From Alphaproteobacteria bacterium (GTDB lineage: Bacteria > Pseudomonadota > Alphaproteobacteria > Paracaedibacterales > CAIULA01), in contig JAPLOP010000027.1 in the NCBI GenBank assembly GCA_026400645.1, positions 1-64,000 of the forward strand: DNA of 64,000 nt, read 5' to 3'. Of this stretch, positions 44,803 through 53,379 are shown one piece after another. Each line of letters begins with the position of its first letter. Position 1 is the first letter of the stretch. The position numbers and the translations under genes were made by a program. Below the pieces are notes generated by a model. That model saw nothing but the letters and a program-made list of their open reading frames with translations. It had not been told where the DNA came from and did not search any database.

Positions 44803-47800
44803 TTCCACCCTTCTCCGCCAACACAACCAAATTCTTGACAATTTGTTTTGTCCCCCGCAATCGCTGGTCCATACTGGTCCAGTCGCGCATAAAGACTAAC
44901 TTTTGGTCGGGGCGGATTTTAGAATGCCCGGCCTTGTTGGTTTCTGGACTTTGCAAAAACAAAAGCAAACCCCGGTGATTACGGAATTGATTATTCCGAA
45001 AGGTAACCACAACCCCCTTGGGGCCAACATCTAATTTTTCGATCCCAGCACGACGGCAGAAATTTTTAAGCTCGACCACATCGAACAAATTATTAACCTC
45101 CGATGGAAGGGGGCCAAATCGATCGATCATCTCGGCGGCAAATTCATCGATTTCACGGCGTGTTTCAAGGTGGGCAATCCGCCGGTACAACGCAAGCCTC
45201 AACCCAAGATCGCTGACGTAAACTTCTGGAATTAATACTGACGTGCCAAGATTCAGCTGTGGCGTCCATTCATAATCGATTGACTTGCCGTCAGCCTGAT
45301 CCGCCTGTTCCGCGCGGGCCATGATGATCGCTTCTTGTAACAAATGTTGATACAGCTCGACACCGACTTCGCGAATATGGCCGGATTGTTCTTCGCCCAC
45401 GATGTTGCCTGCACCGCGGATATCCATGTCGTGACTGGCCAATTTGAATCCAGCACCCAATGTGTCCAGGCTTTGCATGACCTGCAATCGTTTTTGGGCT
45501 GTTGCCGAAATAGCTTGGTCCGCGGGCAATGTTAGGTATGCGTATCCTTGAGTTTTCGATCGCCCAACTCTGCCTCGCAATTGATATAGCTGCGCCAGAC
45601 CGAATAAATCTGATCTGTGGATAATCAACGTATTCGCCGTTGGAATATCGATACCCGATTCAATGATATTGGTGCTAAGCAGCAAATCATATTCGCGATC
45701 ATAAAAGGCTGTCATCACGGCCTCTAGCTCCGCCGGGGGCATTTGACCATGTGCCATGATAAAGCGAATTTCCGGAACAATGGTCACCAGTTGTTCCGAC
45801 AGGGTTTTCAGATCCTCTATCCTTGGGGAAACATAAAATATCTGGCCGCCACGGTGGTATTCACGCAAAATCGCTTCTCGTTGGACAACTGCATCGAATG
45901 GCATCACAAACGTACGAACGGCCAACCGGTCAATTGGCGGGGTCGTAATCAGGCTTAGTTCTCGAACGCCGCTTAGCGCTAGCTGCAACGTGCGTGGAAT
46001 TGGCGTTGCCGTCATTGTTAAAACATGCACATCCGTTTTCAAGGTTTTCAGACGTTCCTTTTGTTTGACGCCAAAGTGCTGTTCCTCGTCAACGATCAAT
46101 AATCCAAGATCGGTAAATTTAGTTTTGTCCGACAAAATCGCCGATGTTGCAACGATAATATCAACTTTGCCATCGGCCATGTCCTTTCGAATCAGGGTTG
46201 CATCCTTGGGTTTGACCAATCTGGAAAGCTGTTCCACTTTGTACGGCAATCCATGGAATCGCTGGCGAAAGGTATGAAAATGCTGGCGACATAACAGCGT
46301 CGTTGGAACAATAACCGCCACCTGCTTTCCATTGGCCACACATAAATACGCCGCCCGCAACGCGACCTCTGTTTTGCCAAAACCAACATCCCCGCAAATC
46401 AAACGATCCATCGGCTTGCCGGATGCCAAATCATCCAGCGTTTCTTCGATAGCCCGCAGCTGATCCTCAGTTTCCGCATAGGGAAAGCGTGCACAAAAAT
46501 CATCATATTCCTGCGTCGTTTTTTCCAATATATCAGCATGATGCAACGTTCGTTCTGCCGCCAATCGAATCAGATAATCCGCAACCTCGCGAATGCGTTT
46601 TTTGACCTTTGCTTTTCGATGCTGCCATGCGTTTGATCCCAACCGATCCAATTGCACTGACGATGAATCGTTCCCATATCGGGAAATCGCATCGATATTT
46701 TCAACGGGCAGAAAAAGTTTGTCCCCACCATCAAACGCGATGCACAGACAATCATGGGCCACACGTTCCACCTGAACTGTTTCCAGCCCCTTGTATTGCC
46801 CCACACCATGTTCACGATGGACAATATAATCATTCACGGCGATTTGGCTGGCTTCATCAAAAAACGCGTCTGACTTTCGTTTCTTTTTAAGGGTACGTGC
46901 GACCCGATCGCCCAGAATATCCTGTTCGGTTAAGACCAACCAGGCGGGCGTCAAAAAACCATGCTCAAGCGGCATGGTCAGGGAATAAATTGATTTGGTA
47001 TTGGCGTTAGTCCGTGGAAACGCATTGACCGGCAGGATTCGTTGGATACCCTGATCACGCAGAATCTGTTCCAATCGCCCCCGGGATCCATCCGTATAAC
47101 TCGTTAAAATAACTGTGCGGTTGGATTGTTGGTGATCCGCGATTGTATCCTTGACCGTATCAAAAAGTTTGTCCCGCTGTGATTGACGAATCGCTGTAAA
47201 ATCAGGCGCCAGCCGTCCACCATAATCCGTTGCATCGGGCGAAACATAAGGTGATAAAAAAAATCCCCGGGCAGTTAGCGCGCCCCATTCGTCAGTTGTC
47301 CAATACAAAAGCTCTGGCAAGATGGGGCGATAGGATCCACCGGCGTTTTTTCCGATCGGCTGAAGACGTGCTCGGTAATAGTCGCGAATGAGGGCTTGTC
47401 GGCTTTGAAAAGCTTGCTCGATGGTGTCATCATAAACGGGGACAAAGTCTTCTAGGTAATCCAACAAGGATTCTGTTTCGGGATAAAAAAGCGGCAGCCA
47501 ATGTTCCATCCCCGCATAGGATCGGCCGGCAGAAATCGCCTCGTAAAGGGGATCGGATTGTGCCTCGAATAATTCCCGATACTGATGGCGAAATTGATTC
47601 TGAGACGCTTCGGTCAAAAGAATTTCATGAACGGGTTTTAGATCGATTTTATTAATCGTTCCAATCGTTCGTTGGTCCAGGGGATCAAATTGCCGCAACG
47701 TTTCAACCGTATCGCCAAAAAAATCGATTCGCACAGGAAATTCAACCCCTGTCGGAAATAGATCCATCAGGCTGCCGCGAATCGCATAATCCCCCGGTTC

Positions 47801-48328
47801 ATAAACGGATTCTCGGCGGTTATATCCTTTATCGGCAAGATAGGTTAACAATTGGTCACGGCTGACCTTTTGCCCAACCTGAATATCCAATGATTCACCA
47901 AGGAATGATAATCGAGGGGGCAAACGCTGAGCCAGGGCAGAAACGCTGGTGATGACGATAGCGGGTTGGTTTTGGTCCAGCAAAGCCGTCAGCGTCGCCA
48001 ATCGCGCCGTCACAATATCCAGACTTGGCGAAATGCGATCATACGGCAAACAATCCCATGCAGGGAATATCAAAACAGGAATGGTTGGGTCAATGACCGA
48101 CACTTGTTGTTTGAGGGTTTCCAGGCGATCGTCTGTTGCCGAAACGAAAAGAAGATTTTTTTTATTTTGCTTAAATAGGTTGGCAATAACAAAGGACTGG
48201 TATCCTTGGGGAATGCCGCCTAGTATCTGGTTTAAGCTTTCTGGCTTGCCAGCATTTGTCTTTATTTGGGATGATGATTTTAGGCCAAACACCGCTAACG
48301 GACCCCTTTCCTTATTCTGTACAAACAC
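44798..48328 (-). CDS. mfd: Transcription-repair coupling factor Mfd
   Basis: Translocase that removes stalled RNA polymerase and recruits UvrA. About 1176 aa from a GTG at 48328; the open frame goes on to 48577, but that extra part does not look like Mfd and overlaps the divergent GDPD gene. In order: UvrB-like N-terminal part (FPAWDCLPYDRISPS), RNA polymerase-interacting domain (VNDYIVHREHGVGQYKG), translocase motor with Walker A ICGDVGFGKTEVALRAA, DEEQ box LLIVDEEQHFGVKQKE, TMTATPIPRTLQ, then LRGRVGRSKTQGYAYL, and the C-terminal TRCF domain. The start codon is uncertain. Confidence 0.95.
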   Translation of the reverse strand: MFVQNKERGPLAVFGLKSSSQIKTNAGKPESLNQILGGIPQGYQSFVIANLFKQNKKNLLFVSATDDRLETLKQQVSVIDPTIPVLIFPAWDCLPYDRISPSLDIVTARLATLTALLDQNQPAIVITSVSALAQRLPPRLSFLGESLDIQVGQKVSRDQLLTYLADKGYNRRESVYEPGDYAIRGSLMDLFPTGVEFPVRIDFFGDTVETLRQFDPLDQRTIGTINKIDLKPVHEILLTEASQNQFRHQYRELFEAQSDPLYEAISAGRSYAGMEHWLPLFYPETESLLDYLEDFVPVYDDTIEQAFQSRQALIRDYYRARLQPIGKNAGGSYRPILPELLYWTTDEWGALTARGFFLSPYVSPDATDYGGRLAPDFTAIRQSQRDKLFDTVKDTIADHQQSNRTVILTSYTDGSRGRLEQILRDQGIQRILPVNAFPRTNANTKSIYSLTMPLEHGFLTPAWLVLTEQDILGDRVARTLKKKRKSDAFFDEASQIAVNDYIVHREHGVGQYKGLETVQVERVAHDCLCIAFDGGDKLFLPVENIDAISRYGNDSSSVQLDRLGSNAWQHRKAKVKKRIREVADYLIRLAAERTLHHADILEKTTQEYDDFCARFPYAETEDQLRAIEETLDDLASGKPMDRLICGDVGFGKTEVALRAAYLCVANGKQVAVIVPTTLLCRQHFHTFRQRFHGLPYKVEQLSRLVKPKDATLIRKDMADGKVDIIVATSAILSDKTKFTDLGLLIVDEEQHFGVKQKERLKTLKTDVHVLTMTATPIPRTLQLALSGVRELSLITTPPIDRLAVRTFVMPFDAVVQREAILREYHRGGQIFYVSPRIEDLKTLSEQLVTIVPEIRFIMAHGQMPPAELEAVMTAFYDREYDLLLSTNIIESGIDIPTANTLIIHRSDLFGLAQLYQLRGRVGRSKTQGYAYLTLPADQAISATAQKRLQVMQSLDTLGAGFKLASHDMDIRGAGNIVGEEQSGHIREVGVELYQHLLQEAIIMARAEQADQADGKSIDYEWTPQLNLGTSVLIPEVYVSDLGLRLALYRRIAHLETRREIDEFAAEMIDRFGPLPSEVNNLFDVVELKNFCRRAGIEKLDVGPKGVVVTFRNNQFRNHRGLLLFLQSPETNKAGHSKIRPDQKLVFMRDWTSMDQRLRGTKQIVKNLVVLAEKGGT

Positions 48329-48412
48329 CTTAATGGAACGGTAAGATATCAACAAGGGAAATAGGCTGAGGCAGTTCCCTATACCCAATCTAAACAGAAA
48401 TGTTGAAATTTT

Positions 48413-49210
48413 ATGACAGATAGTCTTTTTCCACGGGTTATTGCCCATCGGGGGATTGTTTCCGGAAATTATGCCGGCAATAGCCATAGAGCAATCGAGG
48501 AGGCTTTGAATTCCCCAGTTGAGGGGATAGAGGTCGATGTTCGACTTTCCAAAGACGGCATTCCGTTTATCTTTCATGATGGGTTGCTTGAAAATTCAAC
48601 CAATGGCACAGGAAGGCCAGAGGATAAAACGTGGCACCAGCTAAAGGAAATCGAATACACGCAGAATCCCGATCATCATTCGACACTTATCTTGTTGGAG
48701 GATGTTTTGAAAATGGTAGGTTCCCATAAATTCCTTTTTCTTCATGCAAAGGATAGGGGAGGGTTTGGGCGCCCCCTTGCGCACGGGATTGTTCGTTTGA
48801 TTGAAAAATATCACTTACAAAAAAGCATCATTATTGAATCGTTTAATCCGTTTTTCTTGAGGGTTGTGCGGCTTAAATCCAAGGATATCACGATTCTGTA
48901 TGACTTTAAAATAGACACAAAATCAGCACAGGAAGAGGCGCATCCCGATCGAATCCCCTGGGCATTTAAGCAGCCCTTTATTCAAAAACAAATCGTGCGG
49001 CTTTTGCGTCCCGATCTTTTGGGTCCCCATTGGGGTATTGGGCATGATCTTTTGGCCCATTTTGTGCGCCATAATTATCCCATGATGTGTTGGACAGTGG
49101 ATGATAGTGTGGTTGCAGAACGGCTTTTTTCTGCAGGGATCATGGGTGTTAAAAGTGATTGTCCCTTGAAAATAATGGAAATCTTTATCACAAGACACGC
49201 CCCATATTAA
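48413..49210 (+). CDS. Glycerophosphodiester phosphodiesterase family protein
   Basis: 265 aa, GDPD fold. Catalytic marks are VIAHRGIVSGNYAGNS (His-Arg), EGIEVDVRLSKDGIPFIFHD with metal-binding Glu/Asp and the second catalytic His, and the C-terminal CWTVDDSVVAERLFSAGIMG. No signal peptide is seen, so it is likely cytoplasmic, with glycerophosphodiesters as expected substrates. Divergent from mfd. Confidence 0.9.
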   Translation: MTDSLFPRVIAHRGIVSGNYAGNSHRAIEEALNSPVEGIEVDVRLSKDGIPFIFHDGLLENSTNGTGRPEDKTWHQLKEIEYTQNPDHHSTLILLEDVLKMVGSHKFLFLHAKDRGGFGRPLAHGIVRLIEKYHLQKSIIIESFNPFFLRVVRLKSKDITILYDFKIDTKSAQEEAHPDRIPWAFKQPFIQKQIVRLLRPDLLGPHWGIGHDLLAHFVRHNYPMMCWTVDDSVVAERLFSAGIMGVKSDCPLKIMEIFITRHAPY

Positions 49211-49341
49211 TCATCCGCACAATAAGGATTAAAAAATAGCTATCAATCAAAAGTTCTGCTAAAGATAGAATCACGGACTTTTAAAAAGATACGCTCTGGT
49301 TGTCTCGACAGAGACCGTTTGGAACAAATATTAAGGATACT

Positions 49342-50895
49342 ATGGAATTTCAGAAATTAGGGCTGTCACCGTTATTGTGTGAATCAGTCAGGGGCTTTGG
49401 ATATACGCAACCAACACCGATTCAAGAACAAGCCATTCCATATGTATTGCGTGGACAAGATGTTCTGGGGTGTGCACAAACCGGCACCGGAAAGACAGCC
49501 TCTTTTTTATTGCCCCTGATCCAATTATTGTTGGAATCACCAGGCCGGGCACGGTTGTCAAGGGCCGTGATTTTAGAACCGACCCGGGAATTAGCAACCC
49601 AAGTATTGGATAATTTTAAAAATTATTGCAAAAATATCCCCCTGTCAGCTGTGCTTTTGGTTGGCGGAGAATCTTTTTCGGATCAAGAAAAAGCCCTGCA
49701 ACAAGGGGCGGATGTTTTAATTGCAACCCCTGGGCGTTTGTTGGATTTGATTAACCGGGGCAAAATCATGATGATTGGCACAAAATATGCCGTCATTGAC
49801 GAAGCCGATCGCATGCTGGATATGGGATTTATTCCTGATGTGGATCGTATTTTGGCAGGGCTTTCACCACAACGGCAGACCCTTTTGTTTAGTGCCACGC
49901 TTTCCCCGGAAATCAGGAAACTTGCAAACACGTATTTGGTGAATCCACAGGAAATAACCGTGGCGCCGACCGTCCGGACAGCCATAACCATTCAACAGTT
50001 TAGCGTTTCTTTGCCCACGAAGCAAAAACCCCAAGCCGTGCAGGCATTGTTAAAAAAGTATGGAAAAGGGATTTCCAGTCTGATTTTTTGCAATCGCAAA
50101 CGCGATATTTCGATTCTTGTGACCACATTAAAACGGTATGGCTTTAAGGTGGAGGCGCTTCATGGCGACCTGTCACAAAGCACACGTAACCAGGCCTTGG
50201 CTAGCCTCAAGCAAAAGGATTTGGATGTCCTGGTTGCCAGTGACGTTGCAGCCAGAGGATTAGATATCGAGGATCTGGATATCGTCATCAATTACGATGT
50301 GCCCATTAACGTCGAAGATTATGTGCATCGCATTGGTCGAACAGGGCGCGCCGGCCAACAGGGGCAGGCCTTTACATTGGTTAGCGATCCCGAGAAAAAA
50401 CAATGGGCCGCGATTGAAACATTTACCCATCAAAAGATTGATGAATATGTGCTGGTTCTGGAGGACGAGGAGCCTAAAAAAGAAAAACGGGGGCCGCAGC
50501 CCAAAAAGGAAACCGCTAGAGCAAAAAGCGAAGAACCCGCACTTGTTACGGATGATTCTGCACATTTGCCATCCTCTGATTCTGTGCCTTTTCTACCCTC
50601 TAATTCTGCACATTTGTCATCCTCGGGCTCGACCCGAGGATCTCCGAAAAATCGCAAAGACCTTCGGCCGCGGGGGGATGTTGATGTGGCAGAGAAGGCC
50701 ACCCAAACCGCTGCACCCACCCCCAGAGCTAGAACGCCCTATGTTCGGCACAATACACCATTCGAGGACAGATCAGTTATTGGATTTGGCGAGCATCTTC
50801 CTGATTTTATGGCACGGCCTGTCCCGCTGTTAAACTTATCACAAGGGCTGGATTTGCCCCAAGAAGATGAAGATTTATGTGCTCCTCTCGCATGA
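49342..50895 (+). CDS. DEAD-box RNA helicase, RhlE-like, with repeat-derived C-terminal tail
   Basis: About 517 aa from the ATG at 49342 (AAGGATACT just upstream). Q motif GYTQPTPIQ, motif I AQTGTGKT (45-52), Ia PTRELA, II DEAD (153-156), III SAT (184-186), VI HRIGRTGRAGQ. The unstructured tail after residue 370 is basic and then holds three 8-residue units (DSAHLPSS, DSVPFLPS, NSAHLSSS; residues about 405-428) encoded by 24-bp tandem repeats, directly joined to a CTCGA-loop hairpin of repeat family 2 (50614-50641) read in frame as SSGSTRGS. The catalytic core is intact. Confidence 0.95.
   Translation: MEFQKLGLSPLLCESVRGFGYTQPTPIQEQAIPYVLRGQDVLGCAQTGTGKTASFLLPLIQLLLESPGRARLSRAVILEPTRELATQVLDNFKNYCKNIPLSAVLLVGGESFSDQEKALQQGADVLIATPGRLLDLINRGKIMMIGTKYAVIDEADRMLDMGFIPDVDRILAGLSPQRQTLLFSATLSPEIRKLANTYLVNPQEITVAPTVRTAITIQQFSVSLPTKQKPQAVQALLKKYGKGISSLIFCNRKRDISILVTTLKRYGFKVEALHGDLSQSTRNQALASLKQKDLDVLVASDVAARGLDIEDLDIVINYDVPINVEDYVHRIGRTGRAGQQGQAFTLVSDPEKKQWAAIETFTHQKIDEYVLVLEDEEPKKEKRGPQPKKETARAKSEEPALVTDDSAHLPSSDSVPFLPSNSAHLSSSGSTRGSPKNRKDLRPRGDVDVAEKATQTAAPTPRARTPYVRHNTPFEDRSVIGFGEHLPDFMARPVPLLNLSQGLDLPQEDEDLCAPLA
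50554..50625 (+). repeat. Three 24-bp in-frame tandem repeats in the helicase gene
   Basis: Units at 50554-50577, 50578-50601 and 50602-50625 each follow the pattern (G/A)ATTCTG..., ending in a CCATCCTCT-like or CTACCCTCT-like segment. The third runs into the family 2 hairpin, whose first bases (TGTCATCCTCG) resemble the ends of the units. Confidence 0.75.
50614..50641 (+). repeat. Family 2 hairpin repeat inside a coding sequence
   Basis: ATCCTCGGG (50619-50627) and CCCGAGGAT (50633-50641) form a perfect 9-bp stem around CTCGA. With the preceding TGTC it matches, inverted and with one base changed, the intergenic unit at 51065-51092. It is read in frame by the helicase gene. Confidence 0.8.
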
Positions 50896-50902
50896 TTTCC
50901 TA

Positions 50903-51049
50903 ATACCATTTTCATGAATTATGGATTAGTGTTTCCTGGATGGCCACACTCTCTTCGTTCGTTCGCCATGACGTCATGGCGAGGAGGGCGAAGCCCGACG
51001 TGGCCATCCAGGGCCTGAACGATTGATTGATTATTCATGAAAATGGTAT
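50903..51049. repeat. Composite inverted-repeat element, best full copy (locus G)
   Basis: 147 bp with a perfect 16-bp terminal inverted repeat (ATACCATTTTCATGAA at 50903-50918; TTCATGAAAATGGTAT at 51034-51049). Inside, CCTGGATGGCCAC and GTGGCCATCCAGG are a second inverted pair around a centre with CGCCATGACGTCATGGCG, itself palindromic. There is no coding sequence and no transposase nearby. Lies between the helicase gene and plsC. Confidence 0.9.
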
Positions 51050-51064
51050 AAGTAAAACACACAG

Positions 51065-51092
51065 ATCCTCGGGTCAAGCCCGAGGATGACAA
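51065..51092. repeat. Family 2 hairpin repeat, intergenic
   Basis: ATCCTCGGG, loop TCAAG, CCCGAGGAT, then GACA: the inverted, near-identical mate of the unit inside the helicase gene about 450 bp away. Just downstream of element G. Confidence 0.8.
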
Positions 51093-51156
51093 ACAGGGTG
51101 TTTCCCCGGAAAATCATCTAGAATATACTATATAAACACAAAGGAATTATAAAAAA

Positions 51157-51873
51157 ATGATTTTGCTGATGCGTTCGCTTTTGTTTTATTTTTTAGTTTT
51201 TTTATTTGTGACTATTCCTTATTTTTTAATAATTCCGCTTACTTGCATTTTCCCACGTGCATTTACGTTGCGTATTAATAGTTTATGGTGCAAATCGGCC
51301 CTGTTTCTTTTGCGATTCTGTATTGGCCTTGGCTATGAAATTCGCGGGCGCGAAAACCTGGACAAGTTATTGGAAAGTGGTCGTTTTATTATTGCCAGCC
51401 AGCATCAGTCAGCGTGGGATGCCATGTTCTTCCCATCGGTTTTAAAAACTTATCGGGCCATTATCAAAAAAGCTCTTCTATTCATCCCTGTATTTGGTTG
51501 GTATTTTTACAAAGCTGATTTTATCGCAATCGACAGAAGTGCGGGCATCAAGTCCATCAAAAAACTGCTAACTGATGGGAAAAAGTCAATGAAGGAAGGG
51601 GTTCCGATTTTCATGTTCCCAGAGGGGACCCGAACTGAATTTGGCGCCGATGTTCCCTATCAGCCGGGTATTGCGGCGCTTTACAAGGGGCTTGATGTGC
51701 CGATACTGCCTGTTGCCTTGAATTCGGGGCTATTTTGGAAACGTCGGGGGATTATTAAATATCCCGGGACCGTCATCGTTCATTTCCTGGAACCCATTCA
51801 GCCAGGCCTTTCCAAGGAAGTGTTCATGACGACGTTAAAGAATCGCATTAACGAAGGGGCGGCGACGCTTTAA
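51157..51873 (+). CDS. plsC: 1-acyl-sn-glycerol-3-phosphate acyltransferase
   Basis: Makes phosphatidic acid from lysophosphatidic acid at the inner membrane. 238 aa with an N-terminal membrane helix (LLFYFLVFLFVTIPYFLIIP). Acyltransferase motifs are the HX4D block SQHQSAWDAMFFPS, FIAIDRSAG, and FPEGTRTEFG. Its stop codon overlaps the flgH stop on the other strand within TTTAAA. Confidence 0.93.
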   Translation: MILLMRSLLFYFLVFLFVTIPYFLIIPLTCIFPRAFTLRINSLWCKSALFLLRFCIGLGYEIRGRENLDKLLESGRFIIASQHQSAWDAMFFPSVLKTYRAIIKKALLFIPVFGWYFYKADFIAIDRSAGIKSIKKLLTDGKKSMKEGVPIFMFPEGTRTEFGADVPYQPGIAALYKGLDVPILPVALNSGLFWKRRGIIKYPGTVIVHFLEPIQPGLSKEVFMTTLKNRINEGAATL

Positions 51874-52652
51874 AACGGCATCACCTTGTTCAGGACCTGC
51901 TGCCCCCAGGGGAAAGCCTGCATGTCTGTTAGCTCTCCGCGGCCGCCATAGGATATGCGCAGTTCGGAAATTTTTTCCCCTTGGATTGTATTGGATGATG
52001 CGATGTCTTCGCGTCTGATGATACCCAGAACCTGAACCTCGCGCACTTCGTTCACCAGGCGGATTTCTTGTCGACCCTGGATCACCATGTTTCCATTGGG
52101 CAATATTTGGATAATGCTTGCGGCAACCTTAAAATTCATTTTGTCCGCAACATTGTATTTTGCTGATCCTGTAAGGGATGGGTTGCTGTTAAAATTAAGC
52201 CAGTTGGGATTTGCTACGCCTGGCGCGCCTTGTTGTTTTTTGGGAAGCATTTTTAGCGCTTGTGTTTCAAGGCCCAAAGCATTCGTCACGGTCGTGTTGC
52301 CAGATGTTGTCCGTTGAATATTCGGGGTCATTTCAATAGATTCTTTTTGATCAATATTAACCAACACAGTCACAATATCGCCGACTTTATTGGCGCGCTG
52401 ATCTTTAAAAAACGCCCTGGATCCGGTTTCCCATAATGAATTTTGCCCGCGCCCTGGCAACAGTGTTGGCTGCGGCATTGGCATAGAAATCGGCTGGTAT
52501 CCCGAAACTCGTGTTGGATCCTGTATTTGGCTAAGCGGCGGTGGATCGCCCACTGTGGATAATTGTTCCGCCAGGTTGCACCCGGACAGGAGGATCGTCA
52601 TGAGGCATAGCGATGACAAATGCGAAAAATTATGTAAAAAAAATACACTCAT
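51870..52652 (-). CDS. flgH: Flagellar L-ring protein FlgH
   Basis: Outer-membrane lipoprotein that forms the L-ring bushing of the flagellum. 260 aa, normal for FlgH. The lipobox is LLSGC (Cys about 25). Further marks are SLWETGSRAFFKDQRANKVGDIVTV and the C-terminal NTIQGEKISELRISYGGRG and ELTDMQAFPWGQQVLNKVMPF. The gene overlaps flgA by 4 bp (ATGA). Confidence 0.96.
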   Translation of the reverse strand: MSVFFLHNFSHLSSLCLMTILLSGCNLAEQLSTVGDPPPLSQIQDPTRVSGYQPISMPMPQPTLLPGRGQNSLWETGSRAFFKDQRANKVGDIVTVLVNIDQKESIEMTPNIQRTTSGNTTVTNALGLETQALKMLPKKQQGAPGVANPNWLNFNSNPSLTGSAKYNVADKMNFKVAASIIQILPNGNMVIQGRQEIRLVNEVREVQVLGIIRREDIASSNTIQGEKISELRISYGGRGELTDMQAFPWGQQVLNKVMPF

Positions 52653-53377
52653 CCGATCCTCCCGATTTCTGCTTGATTGGGGCCTGTAATTTTTGCTTGA
52701 ATCGTTTTCTTTATGACTGGGCCTGATCCGTCCTTGGATGACGATGTTTCAAGCATTATGCTCTCGCCAAAGCTGCCGTTGGACAACGCGGTCGCTTGGG
52801 TTGTGATCACCATGGATGGGCTTTTGTAGCTAATCTGAACCCCATCACCCTTTTTTACGATCAGGGGAGATTGCAAATCCGAACGATTAACAGGCGATCC
52901 GATTTTAATGGGGGTATGTTTTGATGTTTTGCCCAATAGCTCCTCCTTTTTTGTGACGGTGCTTGGGGATAATTTGTCGGCCGGAAATTTTTGCCATCCA
53001 ATGTCAGATTCAGAAATAATATCACTTTTCGCAATGGGATTTTTTAAAACAGGAATTTCAATAAGCCATTCAATCTTACCAAGAATTTTTCGTGGTGGAT
53101 TGCTGCCAATTATCACGTTGGCGCTAAATTGTCGCTGGTCTGTTTGTATCGACAATTGCTGAATGACGATTGAATCGGCACCTTCCCCCTCCTTTAGGTT
53201 TCCCCATTGATCGATCCAATGATCGATATGAATTTGAAATTCCTGGGCAATGACTTCTTGGGAAATGGCGGATTTTAGATGACCAATAATCGTATCCTTG
53301 GTGATGCGTGGCATGGGCTGCGCCTCGCAATCCACAAACAAACAAAGAAAAAAGAAAAACACCCTAAAGAAAGTCAT
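52649..53377 (-). CDS. flgA: Flagellar P-ring assembly chaperone FlgA
   Basis: Periplasmic chaperone for P-ring (FlgI) assembly. 242 aa with a signal peptide (FFRVFFFFLCLFVDCEAQP). The SAF-domain marks are IAKSDIISESDIGWQKFPADKL and the C-terminal NRSDLQSPLIVKKGDGVQISYK. It starts 2 nt after flgG and overlaps flgH, so the four genes form a tight operon. Confidence 0.93.
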   Translation of the reverse strand: MTFFRVFFFFLCLFVDCEAQPMPRITKDTIIGHLKSAISQEVIAQEFQIHIDHWIDQWGNLKEGEGADSIVIQQLSIQTDQRQFSANVIIGSNPPRKILGKIEWLIEIPVLKNPIAKSDIISESDIGWQKFPADKLSPSTVTKKEELLGKTSKHTPIKIGSPVNRSDLQSPLIVKKGDGVQISYKSPSMVITTQATALSNGSFGESIMLETSSSKDGSGPVIKKTIQAKITGPNQAEIGRIG

Positions 53378-53379
53378 GA

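Noticed and set aside
48329-48577. N-terminal extension of mfd to 48577
   Set aside because: The extra residues do not resemble Mfd, and the stretch overlaps the divergent GDPD gene. A start near 48328 gives a normal length.
50554-50625. CRISPR-like array
   Set aside because: The three 24-bp units are directly adjacent without spacers and lie in frame in a gene; no cas genes are present. They are ordinary tandem repeats.
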